The position numbers and the translations under genes were made by a program. A DNA stretch of 64,000 nt, from the NCBI GenBank assembly GCA_964450495.1, contig CAYVFU010000017.1, forward strand, positions 1-64,000, read 5' to 3'. Origin of the DNA: CALFUK01 sp964450495. Lineage in GTDB: Bacteria > Bacteroidota > Bacteroidia > Chitinophagales > Saprospiraceae. Shown in pieces: positions 51,047 to 59,208 of the stretch. The notes below the pieces were generated by a model, which ran no database searches, was not told the origin of the DNA, and worked only from the letters and a program-made list of their open reading frames with translations. Every line of letters begins with the position of its first letter. The first letter of the stretch is position 1.

Positions 51047-52723
51047 ATGAAGCATCTTCTACTAATAGTTCTTAGTTTTTTTTACTTTGATGCAATTCAA
51101 GGTCAAGACTTATTGGAAAAAGTCAAGCAAAGAACATTTACAAAGAATCAGATTATCACATCTAATGACTCCCCACTCGCTCAAAAATTTTTAGAGACAA
51201 ACATAGAAGAATTGGAAATTGTCTCCTTGTTTAATTTTAATACGATTGAATCTGAAAAAAGCAGTGAAATTGAAAAAGCTGTGTCTAATGCTATAGTACT
51301 TGAGTTTAATAGCAAAAAGCTGAAAATGTTTTTAGCTAATGAAAACAGGAAAAGCCAATTTTTGTTAAGAGTACCAGTTGATCACACTAATTCTTTCGAC
51401 TTACTTCTTGAAGAAACGGTGGCCCTATCAAAGGATTTTATTTTAGAAACTAGTGAAGGTGAGCAAATAGAATATGAGGCTCCCGGATCGTTTTATAATG
51501 GCATTATTGATGGTATTCCGGAATCATTTGCCACTGTCTCTTTTTCTGAGGACGGTGTAGAAATTATAGCATCAGATGTTTTGGGAAATTATGTCATGAC
51601 TAAATTGGAAGGAACTGAGAGCGAGTATATCTTATATAATGAAAACAACTTGCAGAACAAAAGAGAATTTAATTGTGGTTTAAATACTGAAGATTTTGCA
51701 ATACCTGGGAATGCTTTTCAAAATATGCCCACTAATGGACTAAAGTTAAAAGTCCGCGATAATGTAGAAGTCTTTGTAGAAGTGGACTATGATTTATATG
51801 CAGATGCTGGATTTAGCATAAGCCAAACGATGGATTTTGTACTTGATTTATTTCGAGGCGCAGTCAGTGTTTTTGAAAAGGAATTCATTTCGCTAAGACT
51901 GAACAGAGTTTTGATTTGGACAGCGAATTTTGATCCATTTAATAACATTACAAATTTTGATGACCTGGGTGTTGCTTTAGATAACTGGGCATGCATAGGT
52001 CTTGTCGGAGCCGATATTGGACACTACATAGGAGCGACAGGTGGGATAGGTGGCTTAGCAAATGGCGTTGGTGGCTTTTGTGATCTTGTTGATAGTGGCT
52101 CCCCTTGTGGGACTGATCCTGAAACGAGTCACTGTGTTTCACTTGGTATGGATACACCATATTTTGAGCCATTTACTCCATCTAGTCTTGGCTTCACTGT
52201 ACCAAGTTGGGAATTAAATGTCTTTTGTCATGAAATGGGTCATGTCTTTGGATCACCACATACACAGGATTGTGTTTGGAATGGTAACAATACTCAAATT
52301 GATGATTGTGGTAATATCTGGGCTGCCAACGGCAATAGTGGTACAACGCCGTGTTTCGATCCTAATAATCCGATTATTCCACAAAATGGAGGTTCTATGA
52401 TGAGTTTTTGTCATTTAACAAATACAAGTATTAATCTGAGTCTTGGTTTTGGAGTGCAACCTTCAAACCTTATCCGCAATGCCATCTATACGAGTAGCTG
52501 CATTGGTAGCTATACAACAGCTTGTCCTGAAATAGAAACTCTGGAAGAAACATATACAAGTAACGAAACATTCGATGCCAGACGTGAAATAATCATTTAT
52601 GATGGTTTTATTCTTAGTGGTTTTACACCAACGTTCACAGGAGGCGAGAATACCATTATTCATGGCGACTTCGCATGTCCTACTGGTGCAGGGTTCCTCA
52701 TTACTCTTGATGGCTGTAATTAA
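51047..52723 (+). CDS. Secreted reprolysin-like zinc metalloprotease
   Basis: 558-residue exported metzincin. Signal peptide about 1-19 (to IQGQ). A propeptide-like region of about 230 residues precedes the catalytic domain (about 235-475), with HEMGHVFGSPH (H395, E396, H399, H405), matching HExxHxxGxxH, and a later SMMSFCH where the Met-turn is expected. Many Cys follow (TQDCVWNG, DDCGN). The C-terminal SNETFDARREIIIYDGFILSG resembles a coathanger-like beta module of Bacteroidota surface proteases. There is no T9SS sorting domain, and the protein ends soon after this module, so it may be truncated or carried by another route. I use ATG at 51047. Confidence 0.88.
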   Translation: MKHLLLIVLSFFYFDAIQGQDLLEKVKQRTFTKNQIITSNDSPLAQKFLETNIEELEIVSLFNFNTIESEKSSEIEKAVSNAIVLEFNSKKLKMFLANENRKSQFLLRVPVDHTNSFDLLLEETVALSKDFILETSEGEQIEYEAPGSFYNGIIDGIPESFATVSFSEDGVEIIASDVLGNYVMTKLEGTESEYILYNENNLQNKREFNCGLNTEDFAIPGNAFQNMPTNGLKLKVRDNVEVFVEVDYDLYADAGFSISQTMDFVLDLFRGAVSVFEKEFISLRLNRVLIWTANFDPFNNITNFDDLGVALDNWACIGLVGADIGHYIGATGGIGGLANGVGGFCDLVDSGSPCGTDPETSHCVSLGMDTPYFEPFTPSSLGFTVPSWELNVFCHEMGHVFGSPHTQDCVWNGNNTQIDDCGNIWAANGNSGTTPCFDPNNPIIPQNGGSMMSFCHLTNTSINLSLGFGVQPSNLIRNAIYTSSCIGSYTTACPEIETLEETYTSNETFDARREIIIYDGFILSGFTPTFTGGENTIIHGDFACPTGAGFLITLDGCN

Positions 52724-52750
52724 TTATTCATTTGATAAAATATATCCAAG

Positions 52751-54253
52751 ATGAAATATCTTTTAAGCACTTTAATCATGTTTAGCATTCTGTTGAATAG
52801 TCAATTCGCACAAGTTAGGGTAGAAAGCTCAACAGGTAATGTGACAATTGGTGCCTTAACCACATCTTCTCATAAACTGGATTTAAAAGGTGATCTGTTT
52901 ATTAGTCCTCAATCATCATTTCCCAGTAGTACAATAATTTTTGGAAATGAGTCAGGCGTAGAATTAGGCATTGTGGAATTCAATGATTACACTAATTCAA
53001 CAAATTTAAATCTGAAATCTAATTTTGGCCATATTCGAATTAATGCTGAAGAAGAAATACAATTCTTAACAAATAGTGGTTCACGCGCTGTAATGAAAAC
53101 TGATGGCATGTTTTTTCGTGACGATAAATATTTAGGATGGGAAGAAAGCGGAATAAGAAAAGCGTATCTCCAGTACAATGGGCAAGATATGTTTTTAGAG
53201 AATGATGAAGTTAATGGAGATATTACACTTGACGCTGGAGGTAAAATCTGGTTTAGTATAAATGATACTGAAAGAATGATATTAAGTGAATTTGGTCATT
53301 TGGGGTTAGGTCTTTCACAACCGGGCGAAAAACTGACTATTCATAATGGGAATATAAGTTTGTCAGCAGGATACCGATATGGATTTAAAGAAAATAATAT
53401 ATGGAAAGCGGGAATGGCCTATAATGGGACTGATATGTATATTATAAATGAAGAAGGAAGTGGCATATTATCACTTAGTAGCGAAAGATATGTATCTCTA
53501 TCAACTAACGCTGTCGAACATTTTAGGCTAAGTCTTAATGGAAATATTGGGATTGGACAGACGGCCCCAACAGAAAAGCTACACGTCAATGGAGGCATCA
53601 GGTTAGGAAATGCCATCGATAACGCAAACGGGACCATTAGATATTCAGGAACAGATTTGGAAGGTCGTGTTGGCAACAGTTGGGTATCATTAACCGCTGC
53701 AGGTGGAGGTGGAGGTGGACTTTGGAGCAATACTGGCAGCAGCGCTTACTATACGACTGGAAATGTTGGTATTGGGACAAATGCCCCTGCACACGAATTG
53801 CAAGTGAATGGTGACATTGGGATGACAGGAGAAATTATTGGTGTCTCTGACATGCGAACTAAAAAAGACATTTTAGACATTCAAGAGGCTGTTGATAAAC
53901 TTCATGATCTTAGACCAGTAACATATAATTTTGATCAGTCAAATTTTGAAAATCTTGAGTTGCCAGAAGGAATCCAATACGGTTTTATTGCCCAAGAAGT
54001 CATGCCCGTTTTTCCTGAATTGGTGTCTATAAGCTCGATTGCAGAAGATAAAGAAGGCAAGGCGCAAAACTTACAAGGGATCAACTATATTCAATTGATT
54101 CCAATATTAACTCAAGCAATCAAAGATCAGTATTCGCAGGTCAATAATCAAAATGAGAGATTGAATCAACAACAACATTTGCTAGATACACAAAGCCTAT
54201 TGATTGCTGAACTACAAAAAGAATTAAAACTCCTAAAGGGAAGAAATCAATAA
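52751..54253 (+). CDS. Exported tail-fibre-like protein with S74 chaperone domain
   Basis: 500-residue exported protein. Signal peptide about 1-20. Repeated beta modules (KLDLKGDLFIS, LTIHNGNISLS, KLHVNGGIRL, ELQVNGDIGM, each with IGIG or LGLG turns) form a probable trimeric fibre. A C-terminal peptidase S74 (endosialidase chaperone) domain follows: GVSDMRTKKDI (Ser366, Lys371/372), LRPVTYNFD, YGFIAQEVMPVFPELV and a coiled-coil tail. In phages S74 trimerises the fibre then cleaves itself off. It is widespread in Bacteroidota exported proteins. Transcribed 27 bases after the metalloprotease gene. Confidence 0.88.
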   Translation: MKYLLSTLIMFSILLNSQFAQVRVESSTGNVTIGALTTSSHKLDLKGDLFISPQSSFPSSTIIFGNESGVELGIVEFNDYTNSTNLNLKSNFGHIRINAEEEIQFLTNSGSRAVMKTDGMFFRDDKYLGWEESGIRKAYLQYNGQDMFLENDEVNGDITLDAGGKIWFSINDTERMILSEFGHLGLGLSQPGEKLTIHNGNISLSAGYRYGFKENNIWKAGMAYNGTDMYIINEEGSGILSLSSERYVSLSTNAVEHFRLSLNGNIGIGQTAPTEKLHVNGGIRLGNAIDNANGTIRYSGTDLEGRVGNSWVSLTAAGGGGGGLWSNTGSSAYYTTGNVGIGTNAPAHELQVNGDIGMTGEIIGVSDMRTKKDILDIQEAVDKLHDLRPVTYNFDQSNFENLELPEGIQYGFIAQEVMPVFPELVSISSIAEDKEGKAQNLQGINYIQLIPILTQAIKDQYSQVNNQNERLNQQQHLLDTQSLLIAELQKELKLLKGRNQ

Positions 54254-54360
54254 GGACTTATAAAAGTACTAAAACATAAAAAAGTTGGTGGCTTTGAGGA
54301 TGGAACAATTAAATAGCTAATTTCAAATTTACCGGAAAACAATGGTTACAAACTTCAAAA

Positions 54361-54381
54361 GAGGCGTCCTTGAAGGCGTCC
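54361..54381. repeat. Copy of interspersed GGCGTCC repeat
   Basis: GAGGCGTCCTTGAAGGCGTCC. Bases 54367-54381 are identical to 50791-50805. It lies between the convergent S74 and DUF1801 genes. Confidence 0.65.
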
Positions 54382-54422
54382 TGTGTCTAGGTCTACAAAG
54401 TTCTGCATCAGGGTTTAATATC

Positions 54423-54770
54423 TCAAGCATAAAGCTCAACAGCCATTTTCATTATCGTGGTAAGTGTCTTTATTGGTAAATCTTTTTCTGGATTAATATG
54501 CATGATTTTCATCTTGTTTCGCGTACCCAGAATAAGTTTAGGATGTTCTATCTCTAAGCCTCTGTATATTCCGATATAGGGAGTATAACTTGCCTTATCG
54601 ATCCAGAGGTAGCAAAGTAGCTTTCCGTTGTATCTGAAAATAGGCATTTTATGTGTCCATGTTTCTGTTATGTTAGCATCGAAGTCTAAAATGAATTTTC
54701 TAAGCGAAAGGAGAGCACCTTTAGTTGGCTCCTCCTTGCTTATGTAGTATGTATTTAGATCGTTAAGCAT
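54423..54770 (-). CDS. DUF1801 (YdhG-like) protein
   Basis: 115-residue soluble protein. The family pattern is visible in LLSLRKFILDFDANITETWTHKMPIFRYNGKLLCYLW (residues quoted in part: ITETWTHKMPIF), then PYIGIYRG. DUF1801 has a YdhG/FrataxinCyaY-like fold and no settled function. It is third in a leftward run after the WYL regulator and GyrI-like genes, only 7 bases from the latter, so all three are probably one operon. Confidence 0.85.
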   Translation of the reverse strand: MLNDLNTYYISKEEPTKGALLSLRKFILDFDANITETWTHKMPIFRYNGKLLCYLWIDKASYTPYIGIYRGLEIEHPKLILGTRNKMKIMHINPEKDLPIKTLTTIMKMAVELYA

Positions 54771-54777
54771 TGATGCA

Positions 54778-55236
54778 TTATTTTAGAGCTATATGTATTG
54801 TAACAGCAGAGTCTTTAGGGTCAGGCTTTGAAGCATCATACACTTCTATGTCTGCAGTATAGGCCCTGTCAATTGGTTCATTCCATATCTTTTCCCAAGT
54901 TTGATATACAATGCTAGTTTCAAGATTTCCTGAACATTCAAATGTCTGGTAATCTCCACCAGAAAAGCTCATTCCCACCATGCCGTTTGGTATAGTCTCC
55001 AATGATGATACCTTCATACCCAATAATACGGTATATGGTTTGGTATGGTCGTCTTCATAGTCAGTATAAATACAATGAATATTATTATTGGAAATATTCG
55101 GAATAGTGGGGATCAGATTTTCTCCAATAAATTTTCCCCACAATGCGGGAATGTCTTTTGCTGCTTGACCATTTTCATTGGTAGTTCTAACGGATATTCC
55201 AATAATGCTGAAAGAAGAAATGGTTGTAGTACTCAT
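54778..55236 (-). CDS. GyrI-like / AraC effector-binding domain protein
   Basis: 152-residue soluble protein with the GyrI-like small-molecule-binding fold (SOUL-related): IIGISVRTTNENGQAAKDIP, LWGKFIGENLIPTIPNI, YTVLLGMKVSSLETIPNGM and YTADIEVYDASKPDPKDSAV. No DNA-binding domain is attached. These bind hydrophobic cations or drugs, or inhibit gyrase, in other organisms. Partnership with a separate WYL regulator upstream (59 bases) suggests effector sensing in trans. Confidence 0.85.
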   Translation of the reverse strand: MSTTTISSFSIIGISVRTTNENGQAAKDIPALWGKFIGENLIPTIPNISNNNIHCIYTDYEDDHTKPYTVLLGMKVSSLETIPNGMVGMSFSGGDYQTFECSGNLETSIVYQTWEKIWNEPIDRAYTADIEVYDASKPDPKDSAVTIHIALK

Positions 55237-55295
55237 GATAATTTTTTTGTTTTACGAATACAACAAATGTATTTCTGTCTGGTGACAGCCCTATG

Positions 55296-56006
55296 TCAGG
55301 GGTTTAAATTTGCCTTTTTTATTTGCTCTTGAAAATATTTCATCAGATTGAATTGACGATCTTCAAATTGTTCTGAAAGTAGTTTTATAGTCAAAACTCT
55401 ATCAAGTCTAAATTCTCTGAAGTCATTACGTAGTTGGCACCAAGCAATTAATATCCAATTGTCCTGTGTATGATAAAGTGCTTGCGGCTCGATCATTCTC
55501 AAAGACTCTTCATTTTTGTATAGAGACCTATATTTTATCTCTACAACAGTCAAAGCAGTTATGGCAAGTTGTACTGATGACAAGATATTACTTGTGGTAG
55601 TACTTGATAAGTTTTTTACGAATACGACTCTTTCAGATAACAATTGCGCTTTGTCTTTTTCATTATTCCTCAGGACTGACTTTACTTTAATTATGGCGTT
55701 TTCGTAGCTTTCTACCAAACTTGAATCTTTATTTCTTGATATAAGACTGAATCCTGTAATGAGCGCATTAGCTTCTTTTTCTGTGAAAGAAACTGGAGGC
55801 AAAGTATAACCTTCAATTATAGAATAACCACGTCCTTCTTCAGTGCATATAGGTATCCCAGAAGCTTCTAGAGATCGAATATCTCTGTAGATTGTTCTAA
55901 CACTTACACCGTACTTATTTGCCAGTTCAGGTGCTGTTACAAGCTTTTTAGATTGTAACTGGGTTAGGATAGAAGTTAGTCTTGATAATCTAGGTATAGG
56001 ATCCAC
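55296..56006 (-). CDS. WYL-domain HTH transcriptional regulator (YafY-like)
   Basis: 236-residue regulator. N-terminal winged HTH (ITQLQSKKLVTAPELANKY is the first helix pair; VSVRTIYRDIRSLEASGIPI is the recognition region) and C-terminal WYL domain (EIKYRSLYKNEESLRMIEPQ, NWILIAWCQLRNDFREFRLDR), in which the Tyr of WYL is replaced. It starts at GTG (56006); no ATG is available upstream of the HTH. It heads a three-gene operon with a GyrI-like and a DUF1801 gene, an arrangement common in Bacteroidota. Confidence 0.9.
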   Translation of the reverse strand: MDPIPRLSRLTSILTQLQSKKLVTAPELANKYGVSVRTIYRDIRSLEASGIPICTEEGRGYSIIEGYTLPPVSFTEKEANALITGFSLISRNKDSSLVESYENAIIKVKSVLRNNEKDKAQLLSERVVFVKNLSSTTTSNILSSVQLAITALTVVEIKYRSLYKNEESLRMIEPQALYHTQDNWILIAWCQLRNDFREFRLDRVLTIKLLSEQFEDRQFNLMKYFQEQIKKANLNP

Positions 56007-56395
56007 GAAATATTAGTACTGTACTGAAAAGATAATCCGTTTAATTTAAACATTATTCATCTAGAGAACTTATATATTCTGATTTCGCTCTTTAGACATT
56101 CTATTAGCTCACTCAATTGACAGAGTATGTTAAGACAAATTTGTAGGCGAAGTTTGGGCAAATAAAAATTGCAGGAGTAAGGATTTTGCAATCTATCTAT
56201 AGTTAATAATAGCAATTGAATCTATTTTTCTAAATCTAATTAATCAAATAAATAATCAAAATCCGTTTTGGCACAATTTTCGTTTAATACATATTATAGA
56301 ATCTAGAAATATATTCTTTTAAGAATATTGTTTGGTTATTAAAATTGAGAAATAAACCTTGGCTGTCAATTTCAGTCAAGGTTTATACTATTTAT
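56007..56395. other. Intergenic stretch
   Basis: AT-rich stretch of 389 bases between the divergent WYL gene and the end of the FadL-like gene. No open frame of interest. The only feature seen is the terminator at 56353-56385. Confidence 0.6.
56353..56385 (-). terminator. Terminator after FadL-like gene
   Basis: TAAACCTTGGCTG / CAGTCAAGGTTTA: 13-base arms with one mismatch and a 7-base loop, 11 bases beyond the stop codon. On the minus strand a T-rich stretch follows. Confidence 0.75.
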
Positions 56396-57940
56396 CTAAA
56401 TCTTATATCCAAAAGTTAAATCTGCACTGATTCTTGATCCCTCAACATTTACTATCTGATTTGCCGCAGAGTTCGTTAAGAAATAGGGACTGTAGTTAAG
56501 AGATGTTGTATCAAATGTAGCAGATAGATCAAGGAACACTCTATTAATTCTTATTCCAAGTCCTCCACTAAAACGAATTGTTTCACTATTATCATTGACA
56601 AAAATAGATGGTTGATATCTTGCACCTGCTCTGTATCTGAATTTACCTTTTGCTATTTCTGCACCAATCTTCACAATTGGAATTGATTTTAGAGTAGAAG
56701 TAATTTCTTCATTTAAGGATTGCTCAAATGCTTGATCAAGAGGGTCATTACTGTTAACTGTAAGATTAAAATTTGAGTTAGTGTAACCAACAAATTCGAT
56801 TTCCGCTGATAAAAATCCTCTGGTTTGGCTTTTTCTTCTGGCTGCAAATGCTGTATCTTCTTCATTTCGCCTTTGTACCAGATCACCTCCTAGTGTAAAC
56901 ATATATGCACCTCCTAAAATAGCTCTCCACGGTGTTGTGAATTGATAATCAAATAAACTATTTGGACTCATAATAAGTACAGACTCTGGTTGGCCTGTTT
57001 CATTAAAAGTATAAGTAAAGTCAGTGAAAAATTCATCAGATAAAAACATCGCACTTGGTGTATGTCCTGCCAATGAAAGTTTAATTTTATTATTTAATCT
57101 GTAAATAATACCAATTTTAGCATTGACACCAACACCACTTGTTTCAAGCATTTCTAAATAAGATAAACTTTCGAAAAAGTCAATATCACCTGCACTATCA
57201 AACTCTGAATATTCTTTAAGTTCAGTAAATTGAAATATTGGAATTCCAAGATTAATACCAAATGATAAATTGCTTTTCAAGCTTGCTCCGTAACCAATAT
57301 TCAATTCTGATCCTGATCCTTCTCTTGAAACTGTCTGCCTTTTAGGAACTACAGCCGAAAAATCACCAAAATCTGATTCATAGAATAAATCACCGTCAAA
57401 ATCAAAAATTGCTCCTGCATCAAATGCAGGTCCAGCTTCAAAATCATCTAGATCATTAAGACCTAAAGTGTTGGCTCTTTCAATGAACCTTTCAGTTATC
57501 GAACCCTGTGTACTTGCTTCGTATTCAAATGCATTGTCAAAACTTAAAAATCTATTTAATGAAATAGCAAAACTTGAATAATTTAACGCAGATGTTGACC
57601 TATGCCTGTTTGTAGAAACATATCCGAGGACACCTATGTTCGAAGTGACTTTTGAGTTGCTCGTTGATTGATTACCCAGAGTTGCATTTTGGTTATCCAG
57701 ATTTACTCCAAATGAAAATACAAATTCTCCAAAACGATATTCTCCAAGCCCAGCTGGATTAATGGTTGATGCCGACATATCTGCACCCAATGCACTAAAA
57801 GCACCGCCAACACCAATAGATCTAGCAGTACTTGCATAATCAAAGGATGAATACCGGACTGCTTCAGTAACGGTTTGAGAATACATCAAGCTTATAATAC
57901 TTAGAAGAAGTGTTGTGGATATGATTGTTTTACGAAACAT
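56396..57940 (-). CDS. OMPP1/FadL-like outer-membrane protein
   Basis: 514-residue outer-membrane beta-barrel. Signal peptide (to LMYSQ, about 1-21), then VRYSSFDYASTARSIGVGGAFSALGADMSA and INPAGLGEYRFGEFVFS (seen in parts of fewer than 20 residues), the opening of the OMPP1/FadL/TodX family in Bacteroidota. Amphipathic strands continue to a C-terminal DLTFGYKI. The family transports hydrophobic compounds, but many Bacteroidota members are of unknown role. Single gene with terminator; a perfect hairpin lies 34 bases upstream of the ATG. Confidence 0.85.
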   Translation of the reverse strand: MFRKTIISTTLLLSIISLMYSQTVTEAVRYSSFDYASTARSIGVGGAFSALGADMSASTINPAGLGEYRFGEFVFSFGVNLDNQNATLGNQSTSNSKVTSNIGVLGYVSTNRHRSTSALNYSSFAISLNRFLSFDNAFEYEASTQGSITERFIERANTLGLNDLDDFEAGPAFDAGAIFDFDGDLFYESDFGDFSAVVPKRQTVSREGSGSELNIGYGASLKSNLSFGINLGIPIFQFTELKEYSEFDSAGDIDFFESLSYLEMLETSGVGVNAKIGIIYRLNNKIKLSLAGHTPSAMFLSDEFFTDFTYTFNETGQPESVLIMSPNSLFDYQFTTPWRAILGGAYMFTLGGDLVQRRNEEDTAFAARRKSQTRGFLSAEIEFVGYTNSNFNLTVNSNDPLDQAFEQSLNEEITSTLKSIPIVKIGAEIAKGKFRYRAGARYQPSIFVNDNSETIRFSGGLGIRINRVFLDLSATFDTTSLNYSPYFLTNSAANQIVNVEGSRISADLTFGYKI

Positions 57941-57974
57941 ATAATTCTATGGTTTTATGGAAGTAAGTTATTAG

Positions 57975-57994
57975 TATTCTCCGCTAGGAGAATA
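57975..57994. promoter_or_regulatory. Perfect hairpin upstream of FadL-like gene
   Basis: TATTCTCC-GCTA-GGAGAATA: 8-base arms and a tetraloop-sized spacer. It is 35 bases before the FadL-like ATG (minus strand), so it could be a leader hairpin or an operator. Confidence 0.35.
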
Positions 57995-58009
57995 TTTTGG
58001 GCATAAAAA

Positions 58010-58040
58010 AAGGTGGATGAATTAGATATTCAGCCACCTT
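58010..58040 (-). terminator. Terminator after the Arg/Ser-rich gene
   Basis: AAGGTGGATGAAT / ATTCAGCCACCTT with one mismatch and a 5-base loop. On the minus strand it is followed by TTTTTTATGC. It lies 33 bases beyond the stop of the gene at 58073-58882. Confidence 0.8.
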
Positions 58041-58072
58041 ATGTAATTTACTTATTGAAAACGTAATCTTTC

Positions 58073-58882
58073 TTATCCTCTTGAGCCTCTTGAAGAACTT
58101 GAACTTCTGACTGAGCTAGATCTTGATGGAGAGCTCGAACTTCTAATAGAACTGCTTCTTGTTGAAGTACTTCTACCAAAGCTACTTCTAGTGCTCGTTC
58201 TAGTAGTTGACGTTCTTGGGCTAGTTCTGCTGATAGTAGATCTCGTAGAAGTAGAACCTCTGAAGTCTCTAGCAGTTCTAGTGCTTGTTTGTCTCGGAGT
58301 TGAGCTAGATACAGAACCAGATCTTCTAGCAGAAGTAACATTTGATACGTTTCTAGATGTACTAGTATTCGTATTTATATTGTTTGTGTTAACAAAACCA
58401 CCACCTATTGGAGGACAGTAGTATGCATTTGAGAATCCACCTCCACCAAAGGAGTTAAACGAATTTACTGGGGAGAAAAATCGATTATTCGGCGTTAAAT
58501 ATGGATTAGAGAAGCTACTGTATGCAAATGCATTGTTGTTTATAACACTAGATCTAGTGATAAATCCACTGTTGAATCCAAATGGCGTGTAGCCTCCATA
58601 GTTGAACGCATTCGTATATACTGGTGAAAAATAACCTATTGAGTTTGACGGTCTGCTAAATCTTCTTATTCTTGAAGTGTAGTAGTATCCATCGTCTTCA
58701 TCAAAGCTGCTGTATCCATAATCGTTTCTTGCTTCTGGAATATACTCTTCTTCAATTTCTGTGAAGTGAGCTTCGTCAGATGCGCTGTAATAAATATCAT
58801 CAAACTGAGCGTGAGCTACTGTTGCAACAAAAAATAGTGCAATTAATGATAGAATTGTTGAATTAATTTTAAACGTTTTCAT
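58073..58882 (-). CDS. Exported low-complexity protein with Arg/Ser/Thr-rich tail
   Basis: 269-residue protein with no recognised family. Signal peptide (to HAQ, about 1-26). Three blocks follow: acidic and Tyr-rich (27-65, FDDIYYSASDEAHFTEIEEE, then DEDDGYYY), Phe/Tyr/Asn/Gly-rich (about 70-165, with IGYFSPVYTNAFNYGG and FGGGGFSNAYY), and an Arg/Ser/Thr tail (about 175-269, STRSTISRTSPRTSTTR). The tail has almost no Lys. One Cys (YYCPP) is isolated. The neighbour at 59209-60651 has the same order of blocks. I use the ATG at 58882 (KTFKINST). Disordered and probably self-associating; localisation beyond export is unknown. Confidence 0.72.
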   Translation of the reverse strand: MKTFKINSTILSLIALFFVATVAHAQFDDIYYSASDEAHFTEIEEEYIPEARNDYGYSSFDEDDGYYYTSRIRRFSRPSNSIGYFSPVYTNAFNYGGYTPFGFNSGFITRSSVINNNAFAYSSFSNPYLTPNNRFFSPVNSFNSFGGGGFSNAYYCPPIGGGFVNTNNINTNTSTSRNVSNVTSARRSGSVSSSTPRQTSTRTARDFRGSTSTRSTISRTSPRTSTTRTSTRSSFGRSTSTRSSSIRSSSSPSRSSSVRSSSSSRGSRG

Positions 58883-59208
58883 ATTTATATTTTTAAAGTG
58901 TAAATCCATTGACTTTCTTGAACTTATGCTTGATATGCAATATACAAAATCTAAGCATCTAAAACTGTTTTTTAACTATCGGTTACTTGACTTTTCAAGT
59001 AATCTTTTGAATAAAACATACACCATTATGACGTTATTTTGGCCTATAAGGTTCTAATTTTAACCAAATTAGAGATTTTTTAACATTTACAATCCAAAAG
59101 ATAAGCATCATAATTAAATATTTGGCGAATTTAATTCTGATATGTTGACTTATTTGGATCATAAATTTCGAATTCAAACTTTAGAGGCCGACTTTACGAG
59201 CTCCATTA
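58883..59208. other. Intergenic stretch with hairpin
   Basis: 326 bases between the two low-complexity genes, AT-rich without a gene. One hairpin TTACTTGA-CTTT-TCAAGTAA (58983-59002) could be a weak terminator or operator. Confidence 0.55.

Noticed and set aside
58048..58421. Open frames on both strands across the Arg/Ser-rich coding region
   Set aside because: They are Leu/Glu- or Val/Leu-rich shadows created by repetitive codons of the real gene and lack their own signals.
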